From an uncultured Eubacteriales bacterium (GTDB lineage: Bacteria; Bacillota; Clostridia; Peptostreptococcales; Anaerovoracaceae), in the NCBI GenBank assembly GCA_900315485.1, contig OMZI01000010.1:1-62597 (forward strand): DNA of 62,597 nucleotides, in the 5' to 3' direction. Below the pieces are notes generated by a model. That model was not told the DNA's origin, did not search any database, and saw nothing but the letters and a program-made list of their open reading frames with translations. Made by a program: the position numbers and the translations under genes. This document shows, one piece after another, positions 52,820 through 61,275 of this stretch. Position 1 is the stretch's first letter. Every line of letters starts with the position of its first letter.

Positions 52820-54001
52820 TTGGATAAAAAAAGTTCAGGAGCAATCAAATACAGGTATCTTGCAGCTGTATTATTCATACTGGCAGTATTCGCATGCACT
52901 GCACTGAATGCGAAAGAGGTGCTGCAGCATTATATGGATGGGACCACGCGGGGCATCAGAGCACTGGCTGAGGATGCAGAATCTGTGGATGCTATAGTAT
53001 ATCCTTTTGTCAATCTGAACGGAGCATTTCAGGGAATGATGCAGAGAGACTACATTTATGACGCGAACCCTGCGAATGACACGATCAGAAAGAAGAGCGG
53101 ATACATAGTTTCCAATCCTTCGGGATATTCAGATGAAGATGTCGCAGCAGCCGCTGAAAATCTGAAGGCTTCTGCAGACTGGCTTGCCGCCTATGATATC
53201 CCGCTCGTGTACATCCAGGTACCGAGCAAGATGTCCCTGTCGCCTGATGAAGCGATGCCGGGCATCCCTAACCACACATATGCCAGGAATACACTGTTCC
53301 GTGAAAAGGCAGAGGCTCTTGGGATCAATTATGTTGATGCGAACCAGTGGCTGACCGGGACTGATGCAGACTTCTACATTACTGACCATCACTGGACTAC
53401 AACAGCAAGCTTTGATGCTACAAGAGGGATCTGTGAGTATCTGAACGAAAACTATGACATGGGACTGGATACAGGCATTCTGGATGAAGATAATTATGAA
53501 ATGATCACTCATAAGAATGCATTTCTCGGAGCTGAAGGCAGAAGGACGGGGATATGGTACGTGGGTCTTGATGATTTTGTCGAAATAATTCCTGACTTTG
53601 AAACGGATTTCTCAATAAACATAAGCCACAAGGATCTCGACAGAACTGAAAGAGAAGGCGACTTCAAAACTGCGGTCATGGATACGTCAAAAGACGCCGC
53701 TCATTACAGCTTTGAGGACAGTGCATATTATGAGTACTGGGGCGGTGACTACGGAAGAGTTCATGTTGTGAATAACATGAATAAGAACGGAAGAAAGATC
53801 ATGGTCTTCAAAGACAGCTATGGTATTCCTGTTACAGCCTTCATGACGAACCTCTTTGAGGAGATGGAGATCATGGACATCAGATACTATAACGACGAGA
53901 AGAGTATCAAGGAAATCATAGCGGAAGAGAGGCCTGATGCGGTGCTGTACGTATACGGAACAGGGTATCTTTCGAAACCGAAGATGTTTGCTATAAAGTA
54001 G
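52820..54001 (+). CDS. DHHW/AlgX-like SGNH-fold protein, partner of the MBOAT acyltransferase
   Basis: An N-terminal signal anchor (about 13-30) precedes a 360-residue extracytoplasmic domain. It has YIQVPSKMSL, YITDHHWTT (DHHW at 189-192) and FKDSYGIPVTAF, which provide the Asp-His and Ser of an SGNH-type transferase or esterase. DHHW and AlgX/AlgJ-like proteins act outside the membrane beside an MBOAT protein to place acetyl groups on a polymer. The start is TTG at 52820 after AGGAT. With the MBOAT gene just upstream, the pair forms a complete O-acylation module. Confidence 0.86.
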   Translation: MDKKSSGAIKYRYLAAVLFILAVFACTALNAKEVLQHYMDGTTRGIRALAEDAESVDAIVYPFVNLNGAFQGMMQRDYIYDANPANDTIRKKSGYIVSNPSGYSDEDVAAAAENLKASADWLAAYDIPLVYIQVPSKMSLSPDEAMPGIPNHTYARNTLFREKAEALGINYVDANQWLTGTDADFYITDHHWTTTASFDATRGICEYLNENYDMGLDTGILDEDNYEMITHKNAFLGAEGRRTGIWYVGLDDFVEIIPDFETDFSINISHKDLDRTEREGDFKTAVMDTSKDAAHYSFEDSAYYEYWGGDYGRVHVVNNMNKNGRKIMVFKDSYGIPVTAFMTNLFEEMEIMDIRYYNDEKSIKEIIAEERPDAVLYVYGTGYLSKPKMFAIK

Positions 54002-54199
54002 GCAGTCCTGGACCGGGGAAAGAAGAAACCTGCGGGACTGTTTCTGAAAACTTAAAATTGCTTTCTTAAATTATATAGAAGTTCAGATACATCTGCAGAC
54101 AAAACATATACAATTACCATGTATCACTATAATCAGGCATATTATGGCAGCAGGCGGTGAGAGAACCGCAGACTGCACGGAGAAAGGCCCGCACACTTT

Positions 54200-56020
54200 A
54201 TGAGCAGAAGAGACTTCCTGAAGAGAATAAGCGCTATGGCACTGGCAGCTATGATGATGCTGTCAATGTCTGACTTTGCGCTGGCTGAAGTTCTTGCCAC
54301 ACCGGATACCGCGGTGCAGGCAGAGCAGCAGGAATCAGGAGTTGAACAGAATGCAGCAGATAACATAACTGCTGATGAAAACGGCGATACATCTGACTCA
54401 AAAGGAGAAGGTTCTGTTCCCGGAAGTGGGACCGGCCAGGATGGCACAACTCCGGCTGATGGTGAGAACGGCGGAGAATCCGGTACGGACGGCGAGACCG
54501 GTGGAACTACCGGAGAAGGCGGTGAAGGTACTGCCGGTGAACCTGCTGCAGAACCGGCTGAGCCTGAGATACAGAATATTACGGTGTCGATCGCAGAGAA
54601 CAGGGACGATTCCATGAAGGTCACATGGACTCCGGTAGAAGGAGCTGTGACTTATACGGTCACCAAGGAGGTCTGCAGCGCATATAACGCAGGACAGACC
54701 TTCAGCGAAGGAGATGCGATTGCGGAAACAGCAGATACGGAATACACATTCGGCAAGCTGTTCCCGGGCAGAAGATACACTTTTTCAGTTACTGCAGCTG
54801 ACGCAGAAGGGCGGATCACGGGAACGACTGAGATCCCTGTAAGTGCTCAGCCGGTCATATCACCGGTGTCCAGACGCGGGCGGAGCAGCCGCACATTAGG
54901 TGTGTCCAGGATGAAATTCGCCAACGGCGGCACCAACCTTAGGTCATATGCCGGAGAAAAACATTCAGGATATGCTGTCGTACAGGGTGGATGCACGGAC
55001 GGCACATATGCATATTATCTGATGGTCAGCTCGTACAACCAGCGCGGCAAGATAGTCAAGGTCAGGATGAGCGACAGGGCCATCGTGAAGAAGTCAGCCA
55101 AGCTGGATATATGGCACGGCAACGGCATGACATATGACAGCAGAAGACATCAGCTGGTCATATCCTCACGTGATGATCCTTCCGACGGAGTATACAGAAA
55201 GCAGCAGCTGACCTGTGTCGATGCGGACTCACTGACGATAATAGGCGGCAGACAGAAGAACGTAAGCTACAGCTATTTTGCATCGGACAGCAGAAGATCC
55301 TATGGAATAGCATCTGTCGCATACATCGCAAAGTACGACGTATATATAGCCGATCAGAGGCAGACGCATGACCTGATGGTCATAGACCCTGAGACATTCC
55401 AGGTGATGGGGATGATCGGAACCAGGATCACAGGAAAGTATCCGGGTGTATATCAGGGCATGGACGGAGATGAGCAGTACGCATATCTTCTGCTGAGTTC
55501 TGACGGCAATACACAGAGAAGCAATCTCATACTTGCCATGGACTGGAACTCTTCCCTGCTTATTGACGGCAGCGGGCACAGACGCCAGTTCTATAACGGC
55601 GCCTGGAACTGCAGCAATAATATGCAGCCTGCGGCGGTATACAGACTCAACACTCCGTATGAAGTCGAGAACATCTACCACACGACTGACTCATCCGGAA
55701 GGACACACTTCTACCTGTCAGAGTATTTTGCCAATCAGCAGTATACGACAAAGCAGGTGCAGGAAGCATACAAGGTCAAGTGGAAGAAGGTAAAGAAGAA
55801 GGTCAAGGTTGCGTACAAGGCAAAGAAGCGCGTAAAGTGGAAGAAGTACAAGACCAGAAGAGGAAAGACCAGGTGGAAATACAGGACCATAAAGGTCACT
55901 AAGTATAAATGGAAGAAGAAAAAGGTCTGGGTATATAAGACAAAATACCGGACTGTGACGAAAAAAGAGCCTTCATACAAGGACAGGGTTGATTATGTTT
56001 ATGACCTTGGGGTAATATAG
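54200..56020 (+). CDS. Predicted Tat-exported FnIII / propeller-like protein with basic tail
   Basis: The N-terminus has SRRDFLK (residues 2-8), a canonical twin-arginine motif, then a hydrophobic stretch ending near ALA (about 29). A Gly/Glu/Asp-rich acidic linker (38-145) leads to an FnIII-like domain (about 150-215), then a propeller-like domain (about 235-520, GNGMTYDSRRHQLVISS) akin to that of the protein at 48126. Residues of about 523-592 are extremely basic and aromatic: about half are Lys or Arg, with repeated KxKW/KYKT patterns. Such a tail could bind anionic wall teichoic acid. A TagO-like gene starts 8 bp downstream. Tat use needs a Tat system, which is not in the window. Confidence 0.75.
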   Translation: MSRRDFLKRISAMALAAMMMLSMSDFALAEVLATPDTAVQAEQQESGVEQNAADNITADENGDTSDSKGEGSVPGSGTGQDGTTPADGENGGESGTDGETGGTTGEGGEGTAGEPAAEPAEPEIQNITVSIAENRDDSMKVTWTPVEGAVTYTVTKEVCSAYNAGQTFSEGDAIAETADTEYTFGKLFPGRRYTFSVTAADAEGRITGTTEIPVSAQPVISPVSRRGRSSRTLGVSRMKFANGGTNLRSYAGEKHSGYAVVQGGCTDGTYAYYLMVSSYNQRGKIVKVRMSDRAIVKKSAKLDIWHGNGMTYDSRRHQLVISSRDDPSDGVYRKQQLTCVDADSLTIIGGRQKNVSYSYFASDSRRSYGIASVAYIAKYDVYIADQRQTHDLMVIDPETFQVMGMIGTRITGKYPGVYQGMDGDEQYAYLLLSSDGNTQRSNLILAMDWNSSLLIDGSGHRRQFYNGAWNCSNNMQPAAVYRLNTPYEVENIYHTTDSSGRTHFYLSEYFANQQYTTKQVQEAYKVKWKKVKKKVKVAYKAKKRVKWKKYKTRRGKTRWKYRTIKVTKYKWKKKKVWVYKTKYRTVTKKEPSYKDRVDYVYDLGVI

Positions 56021-56027
56021 ATATTCA

Positions 56028-57428
56028 ATGGTTCAGTATAGTTTCTATCTTACAAGAGTAATAGAGGTGCTGGTTATAGGCATCGTCGTGGCTTATGTGA
56101 CCACTCCGCTCAGTATTAAACTGGCGAACAAGTGGGACATAATAGACAAGCCGCGTGATGACAGGAGGGTGCACAACAGGCCAATTCCGAGATTCGGAGG
56201 CATGGGCATTTTCCTCGGATCAATGGCAGCGATGATCATACCGGCTGGAATGAACTCGAGTATACGCGTGGCGATGCTCGGGGGCTTTATGATGTACGCT
56301 CTTGGCGTTGCTGACGACATCACGGACCTGAAGCCGATCGTAAAGCTCAGCGGTCAGGTGGTCATCGCGACTTTCATGTACATGATGGGCATCAGAATCA
56401 GGTTCATCAATCTGATGATCATGCCGGCAGCGCACGGGTCGAAGGCAATGCTGTACTTCGGGGCAGGACTTGCGTATCTCATTACTGTACTGTGGATAGT
56501 AGGCATCACCAATGCAGTGAACCTGATGGACGGACTTGACGGCCTTGCAGCGGGCAGTACAGCCATTATGGCGCTGTCTCTGGCATATGTCGCATATATA
56601 CACGGAATAAGGCTCGGCATGATGCCTGTATGCGTCGCATTCTGCGCGGTAGCAGGAGGATGCCTGGGATTCCTGCCGTATAACTTCTCACCCGCGAAGA
56701 CATTCATGGGAGACGGAGGTGCACTGTATCTGGGCTACATGATAGCCGTGCTGTCAGTCATCTCTCCTCTCAAGAGAGCGACGATGGTCGGAGCTATCAT
56801 CCCGATGCTGGTACTTGCAGTGCCTATCTTCGATACGTTCTTCGCTATGATCAGAAGAGTGTTCAGGCATGAGTCGATCATGAAGGCTGACAGGGGCCAC
56901 CTTCATCACCACCTGATGGCTGCGGGATTCGGTCAGAGAAGATCCGTGCTGATCATATACGGCATCGTGGGCATCATGGGTATCGTGGCAGTACTCATAA
57001 GCCGCGGACTCTACAAGGATGCGTTCTTCCTGTTCACGATTGCTCTGCTGTATCTCGGCATCATCATCGTTCCGAGGCAGCCTAAGAAGAGCCTCAGGAG
57101 GATAATCACTGCGGACCCGCGTGAGGTAGCACGCCAGCAGGAGAGAGAGAACCTCGTCTGGATGCTGAACACTGAGCGTGAGAGACGCCGTGCCGAGAGA
57201 GAGGCAGCAGGTCTTGATGCTGACACTGAGGATGACAGGGTCCTCGCTGAGATGGAAGAGCAGGCCAAGGCCAGCGCCAGAGCAAGGAGAACTATAAGAA
57301 TCAGCCTGAAAGATATCCGCGAGGAAGAGGAAAGACAGGCAGCAGCAAAAGCTGCCGGGAATGCCTTTGAGAAGGCCGCTGAAGATAAGACTGCAGCGAC
57401 TGGGCCGGATAACAAAACAGATAGATAA
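56028..57428 (+). CDS. tagO: Polyprenyl-phosphate N-acetylaminosugar-1-phosphate transferase, TagO/WecA-like
   Basis: Members transfer GlcNAc-1-phosphate from UDP-GlcNAc to undecaprenyl phosphate, the first step of wall teichoic-acid synthesis. The 466-residue protein has about eleven helices. The motifs are DDRRVHNRPIPRFGG (44-58), DDITDL (96-101), NLMDGLDGLAAGS (165-177), FMGDGG (226-231) and DRGHLHHHL (288-296), the full set for the MraY/WecA/TagO family. After about residue 355 a charged, helical cytoplasmic tail of about 110 residues (Arg/Glu/Ala-rich) follows. Such a tail is absent from typical TagO proteins of about 350 residues. Confidence 0.93.
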   Translation: MVQYSFYLTRVIEVLVIGIVVAYVTTPLSIKLANKWDIIDKPRDDRRVHNRPIPRFGGMGIFLGSMAAMIIPAGMNSSIRVAMLGGFMMYALGVADDITDLKPIVKLSGQVVIATFMYMMGIRIRFINLMIMPAAHGSKAMLYFGAGLAYLITVLWIVGITNAVNLMDGLDGLAAGSTAIMALSLAYVAYIHGIRLGMMPVCVAFCAVAGGCLGFLPYNFSPAKTFMGDGGALYLGYMIAVLSVISPLKRATMVGAIIPMLVLAVPIFDTFFAMIRRVFRHESIMKADRGHLHHHLMAAGFGQRRSVLIIYGIVGIMGIVAVLISRGLYKDAFFLFTIALLYLGIIIVPRQPKKSLRRIITADPREVARQQERENLVWMLNTERERRRAEREAAGLDADTEDDRVLAEMEEQAKASARARRTIRISLKDIREEEERQAAAKAAGNAFEKAAEDKTAATGPDNKTDR

Positions 57429-57447
57429 AATATATTGCATATATTGC

Positions 57448-57461
57448 ACGCTGCAGCTGCA
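57448..57461. promoter_or_regulatory. Perfect 14-bp palindrome between tagO and the LCP gene
   Basis: GCTGCAGCTGCAGC is its own reverse complement and lies 20 bp after the tagO stop and 19 bp before the LCP start. It may be an mRNA fold or a protein-binding site, or a chance PstI/PvuII-rich run. Confidence 0.3.
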
Positions 57462-57479
57462 GCTTAGAAAGGACAGCTA

Positions 57480-58778
57480 ATGGCAACAGCTGACAACAAA
57501 AAAGTTATAAAGAAAAAAAAGAAGAGCGGAATTGCGAGGATAATACCTGAAAAGGGATATGCAGTCCTTCTCCTGATAATGGCACTTGTGGGAGTAGCGT
57601 TTCTTGCGATGCTGACAGTCTTTAACGCTTTGCCTGCAAAATATACAATGGCGGCAGTTGCTGCATTGTTTGCCTTACTTATCCTGGTGAATTTCCTGTT
57701 TCTGAGAAAGAATAAAGGACTCAGGATCCTGGGCGTGGTTCTGTCAGCCCTCTTCCTGATCATTTATGGTGCGGGAACGTATTATCTCGGTAATACGTAT
57801 GCGATGTTTTCCAAAATCTCTGAAAGCGATTCCCCGCACTATGTAAGCGCTAACAGCGGACTTGACCTGGCACAGGACTCCTACAATATTTATGTAACAG
57901 GTATTGACATGTGGTCTACAGAAAAAGGACTGGATCTGGAGAGAAGCGATGTCAATATGATAGTTACCGTATGTCCTAAGACAAGAAAGCTGCTTCTGAC
58001 ATCCATACCAAGGGATTCGTATGTCAGACTCCACACTGCAGGCCAGATGGATAAGCTGACTCATACGGGTGTTTATGGCGTAGACGAAACGGTCAATACC
58101 GTCCAGGACTGGCTCGGTCTGGATATGAATTATTACGTTAAGATGAACTTCTCGGCGATCGTCGGGATCATCAATGCTATCGGCGGAGTCGACGTATACT
58201 CGCCGAAAGAATTCCATCCTTCCAAGAGAAGCTGGAAAACTGTCAAAAAGGGATGGAATCATATGAACGGCAAAGATGCTCTGGCTTTTGCCCGTGAGCG
58301 TAAAGCGTTCAACAATGAAGACTCGATGAGAGTAGAAAACCAGCAGAGGGTAGTGGATGCGATACTGAAGAAGATAATGACATCTCCTGCTCTGCTGACG
58401 GGATATCCTAAAATCCTGGAAGCTGCCAACGATAACCTGTCAACCAATATGAGCGCGGATGATATTCAGGCACTTGTAAAGATGCAGCTGGAAGATCTGG
58501 GCGAGTGGGACATAGAGAGCCAGAAGATAGAGGGAGTATATGACATGGACTATGTCGCATCCCTCACGCAGGAGCAGAAGTTCCAGGTGTACAGGACAGA
58601 TCCTGATTCAGTAAATGCATGTCTTGACAGGATCAGCCAGGTAATGAATCCTACAGCTGAAGAGATCCAGGCTGTTGAACAGGCAAGGATCGAAAAGAAG
58701 AAGGAGGCAGGCGTCAGAAGCATGCTGGAAAAGCTGGGGATCCGCAGTCAGGACGAAGAGACTGAAGAAAAGGAATAA
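57480..58778 (+). CDS. LytR-CpsA-Psr (LCP) family ligase
   Basis: The cytoplasmic N-terminus is basic. Three hydrophobic helices follow (about 25-97). The LCP domain shows YVTGIDMW, SDVNMIVTV, TSIPRDSYVRL, MDKLTHTGVYG and NYYVKMNF, then GGVDV, GKDALAFARER and NQQRVVDAILKK. The conserved Arg and Asp residues that bind the pyrophosphate-lipid are present. LCP proteins join lipid-linked teichoic acid or capsule to peptidoglycan outside the membrane. The C-terminal tail is charged. GAAAGGA supports the ATG at 57480. The stop shares one base with the start of the acyltransferase gene (TAATG), so the two are coupled. Confidence 0.94.
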   Translation: MATADNKKVIKKKKKSGIARIIPEKGYAVLLLIMALVGVAFLAMLTVFNALPAKYTMAAVAALFALLILVNFLFLRKNKGLRILGVVLSALFLIIYGAGTYYLGNTYAMFSKISESDSPHYVSANSGLDLAQDSYNIYVTGIDMWSTEKGLDLERSDVNMIVTVCPKTRKLLLTSIPRDSYVRLHTAGQMDKLTHTGVYGVDETVNTVQDWLGLDMNYYVKMNFSAIVGIINAIGGVDVYSPKEFHPSKRSWKTVKKGWNHMNGKDALAFARERKAFNNEDSMRVENQQRVVDAILKKIMTSPALLTGYPKILEAANDNLSTNMSADDIQALVKMQLEDLGEWDIESQKIEGVYDMDYVASLTQEQKFQVYRTDPDSVNACLDRISQVMNPTAEEIQAVEQARIEKKKEAGVRSMLEKLGIRSQDEETEEKE

Positions 58779-60073
58779 TGGAAAAGAAGAGAATCTACAA
58801 ATACGATAATGTAAAAGCGCTGCTTATTTTCCTTGTAGTTATCGGACACATGACCACGGATTATGTGTCCGATTCTCATATGGTGAGATGGATCACGCTG
58901 TGGATATACTCCTTCCACATGCCTGCGTTCATATTCATCTCGGGCCTTGTACACAAGCACTACATAACGGAAGAGCGGGCAGCCTTTGGGGTGAAAGGTG
59001 AGACCAGGCTCAGATGGGACAAGGTAGCCGGATTCTTCCTGTGCGCTTGGGGACTCAAGATATTCCTGCAGTTCACAAGGACACTGATGGGACAGAACCC
59101 TCTGTGGCACTGGCTGGAGGAGCCGGGTATCCCGTGGTACCTCTTCGTAATGGCGGAATATGAACTGCTCTTCTATGTTATGCGGTACATTGACGGAGGC
59201 AGCCGCACAAATGATATAGTCGGACCTGACGGCGGTGCACCAACGATAAAGAACACCCGCCCGTTTGTTATGATACTCGGAGCTTTTGCCCTGAGTGCGG
59301 TCATAGGATACTTCCCGACGGTCGGAGATACATTCTGCCTGTCGAGGATGATCAACTTCCTGCCAATATACATGATAGGTTACTATCTCGACATGAAGAA
59401 GTTCCTGCCATTCCTTAATGGTGAAGGGTACGGCGGTGCGTCTGAGGTGGCTGACACGTCAGCGAATGATGAAATTGCAGGCGCAGCAGAAAAGAAGAAA
59501 AACAACCCTAAGAGGACAGCTATCGTTGTTTTCAGCTGGCTCACTGTCATTGTCACCATGTTCGTGTGCTATGCGGGCAAGTGGGGAATGTACAGCTGGA
59601 GAAAGTGGTTCACCGGAAGGCGCTCGTATGAGTTCCTGCAGGACTTCTTCAGCTACGCTGTAAAAGACGGCTGGTGGATAAGGCTGGCTGTGTGGGGCGT
59701 CGCGCTGCTTATAACTTTCGCAGTTATAGCGCTGATCCCGGATAAGGATCTCGGATTCATAACTACGGTCGGAGCGAGGACTCTGTCGGTATACTTCTGG
59801 CACAGGCCGCTCTGCTACCTGTTCAGGACATGGAAGGTGCTGCCGAGGCTGTACATGCTGTTCGGCGGTACTTATAACGAAGCTGTGGCCGGACAGGTCA
59901 AGGGGCATGCTTTTGTGGGCGGCGATATGAAGATGCTGCTTCCGTTCATCGTTTACTGTCTGATAGGCGTGGCGATGACGGCATTCTTCAGCCTTGAGAT
60001 ATTCGAGCACCCGACAAGCGACCTGATGAAGCTGGGCGCAAAGATAGCAGGTGCAGACAGGAAAAAAGCTTAG
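58778..60073 (+). CDS. Acyltransferase family 3 membrane protein
   Basis: The protein has about ten helices and YDNVKALLIFLVVIGHMT at the N-terminus, including the catalytic-type His of acyltransferase-3 (AT3) proteins. FHMPAFIFISGL follows. It is 431 residues, typical of integral-membrane O-acetyltransferases that modify surface polymers. A Glu/Asp-rich cytoplasmic loop at about 210-245 separates two helix groups. It is translationally coupled to the LCP gene. An SGNH-like protein gene at 61276 may be its extracytoplasmic partner, since many AT3 proteins work with such domains. Confidence 0.87.
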   Translation: MEKKRIYKYDNVKALLIFLVVIGHMTTDYVSDSHMVRWITLWIYSFHMPAFIFISGLVHKHYITEERAAFGVKGETRLRWDKVAGFFLCAWGLKIFLQFTRTLMGQNPLWHWLEEPGIPWYLFVMAEYELLFYVMRYIDGGSRTNDIVGPDGGAPTIKNTRPFVMILGAFALSAVIGYFPTVGDTFCLSRMINFLPIYMIGYYLDMKKFLPFLNGEGYGGASEVADTSANDEIAGAAEKKKNNPKRTAIVVFSWLTVIVTMFVCYAGKWGMYSWRKWFTGRRSYEFLQDFFSYAVKDGWWIRLAVWGVALLITFAVIALIPDKDLGFITTVGARTLSVYFWHRPLCYLFRTWKVLPRLYMLFGGTYNEAVAGQVKGHAFVGGDMKMLLPFIVYCLIGVAMTAFFSLEIFEHPTSDLMKLGAKIAGADRKKA

Positions 60074-60115
60074 ATCCTGCATAATGTAAATAACACTAAC
60101 AGGGATTGAATAATA

Positions 60116-61234
60116 ATGGAAGAAGGACGCAGGTTCAAGGAACCTGAAAAAAAGAAAAGAAAGAGGGAAAAACAGCAGAAAAAGCTGGAGAGAAAGCAGG
60201 AGAAAAAACTCGCTAAAAAGAGGAGACGCAAAGCCAGAAAGAAAAGAACTATTCTGTGGATCCTCATAATTGTGATGCTCTGCGGGAGTGCCGGAGCTGC
60301 ATACTGGCTGATCCAGTACGGGATCGACAACAACAGAAGGCACAGCATGGTCAGATCGGTCGTCATCACCGGCGGAGTGACCGTCAGCTCAGCTGTTATA
60401 AACTCTTCGCAGAATACTGCACTGAATACGATCATAAACGAGACGGCTGTCACACATGTATATTCACACAGGGGCTCTGCGGGGGCCAATGAACACTCCT
60501 TTGCTGCATACGATGAATCCATAGCGGCGGGATCAATATTCATCGAGCAGGATGTTATCAGATCAGAAGACGGCGTGCTGTTTGTGGCGCATTCAAACGA
60601 TGCTGTAGTCATGACCGGGACCAGTGCGCTGTATTCCGTAATGAAGGCAGAAGAAATAGACAAACTGAGGACTCATACCGGAAACAAGATACTCAGACTG
60701 AGTGAGGTCTTTGACCGGTACGGCAAGGATGTAACGTATGTGATCGACCTGAAGATGAGGGATGAAGCGACGGTAGCTGCGCTTGAGTCTCTGGTGGAGC
60801 AGTACGGCAATCAGGAAGATATAATAGTTCAGTGCAAGAGCACAGAAATACTGAAAAGACTGGATGAGAAATTCCCTGACATGACCAAGCTCTACCTGTG
60901 CTACACTCAGGAAGACCTTAATGGCTGCCTCGATATGCCGTATGTGGATATCGTCTCAGTCCCAGCCTATTCCGGCCTCATGGCCGACTTCAATGTACAG
61001 GGGGTACACGAGCACGGGAAGAAGTTCAATGTATGGACAATCGATACAGAGGACAAGATCAAGCAGGCTATCGACCTGAATGTAGACACATATTTTACAA
61101 ACAACACACCGCTTGCGCTGTCCATCGAGAAGAGCTATGGTATCAATCACAGGCCGGTCAGTGAAAACGAGGCCGCTGCCGCCGATGCAAACGGGGCTGA
61201 TGCCGCTGATGCAAGCGGGACTGACGCCGCTTAG
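60116..61234 (+). CDS. Membrane-anchored glycerophosphodiester phosphodiesterase (GDPD family)
   Basis: A very basic N-terminus (about 44 residues, mostly Lys/Arg) precedes one helix (about 45-67), then a GDPD domain. The metal and catalytic residues are SHRG (117-120), NEHS with Glu126, EQD (144-146) and AHS with His159, followed by VTYVIDLKM and FNVWTIDTED. GDPD enzymes cleave glycerophosphodiesters such as glycerophosphate chains. Facing outward in this locus it could trim or recycle teichoic acid, as GlpQ does. The Ala/Asp-rich C-terminus has two near-repeats (DAADANGADAADASG-like). Confidence 0.88.
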   Translation: MEEGRRFKEPEKKKRKREKQQKKLERKQEKKLAKKRRRKARKKRTILWILIIVMLCGSAGAAYWLIQYGIDNNRRHSMVRSVVITGGVTVSSAVINSSQNTALNTIINETAVTHVYSHRGSAGANEHSFAAYDESIAAGSIFIEQDVIRSEDGVLFVAHSNDAVVMTGTSALYSVMKAEEIDKLRTHTGNKILRLSEVFDRYGKDVTYVIDLKMRDEATVAALESLVEQYGNQEDIIVQCKSTEILKRLDEKFPDMTKLYLCYTQEDLNGCLDMPYVDIVSVPAYSGLMADFNVQGVHEHGKKFNVWTIDTEDKIKQAIDLNVDTYFTNNTPLALSIEKSYGINHRPVSENEAAAADANGADAADASGTDAA

Positions 61235-61275
61235 ACAAATACAAACGAGGGATAACTGTAATAGTTGTAGTCGAA

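Noticed and set aside
56093-57449. Several minus-strand open frames opposite tagO
   Set aside because: They are shadows caused by codon bias on the coding strand. The tagO motifs fix the true frame.
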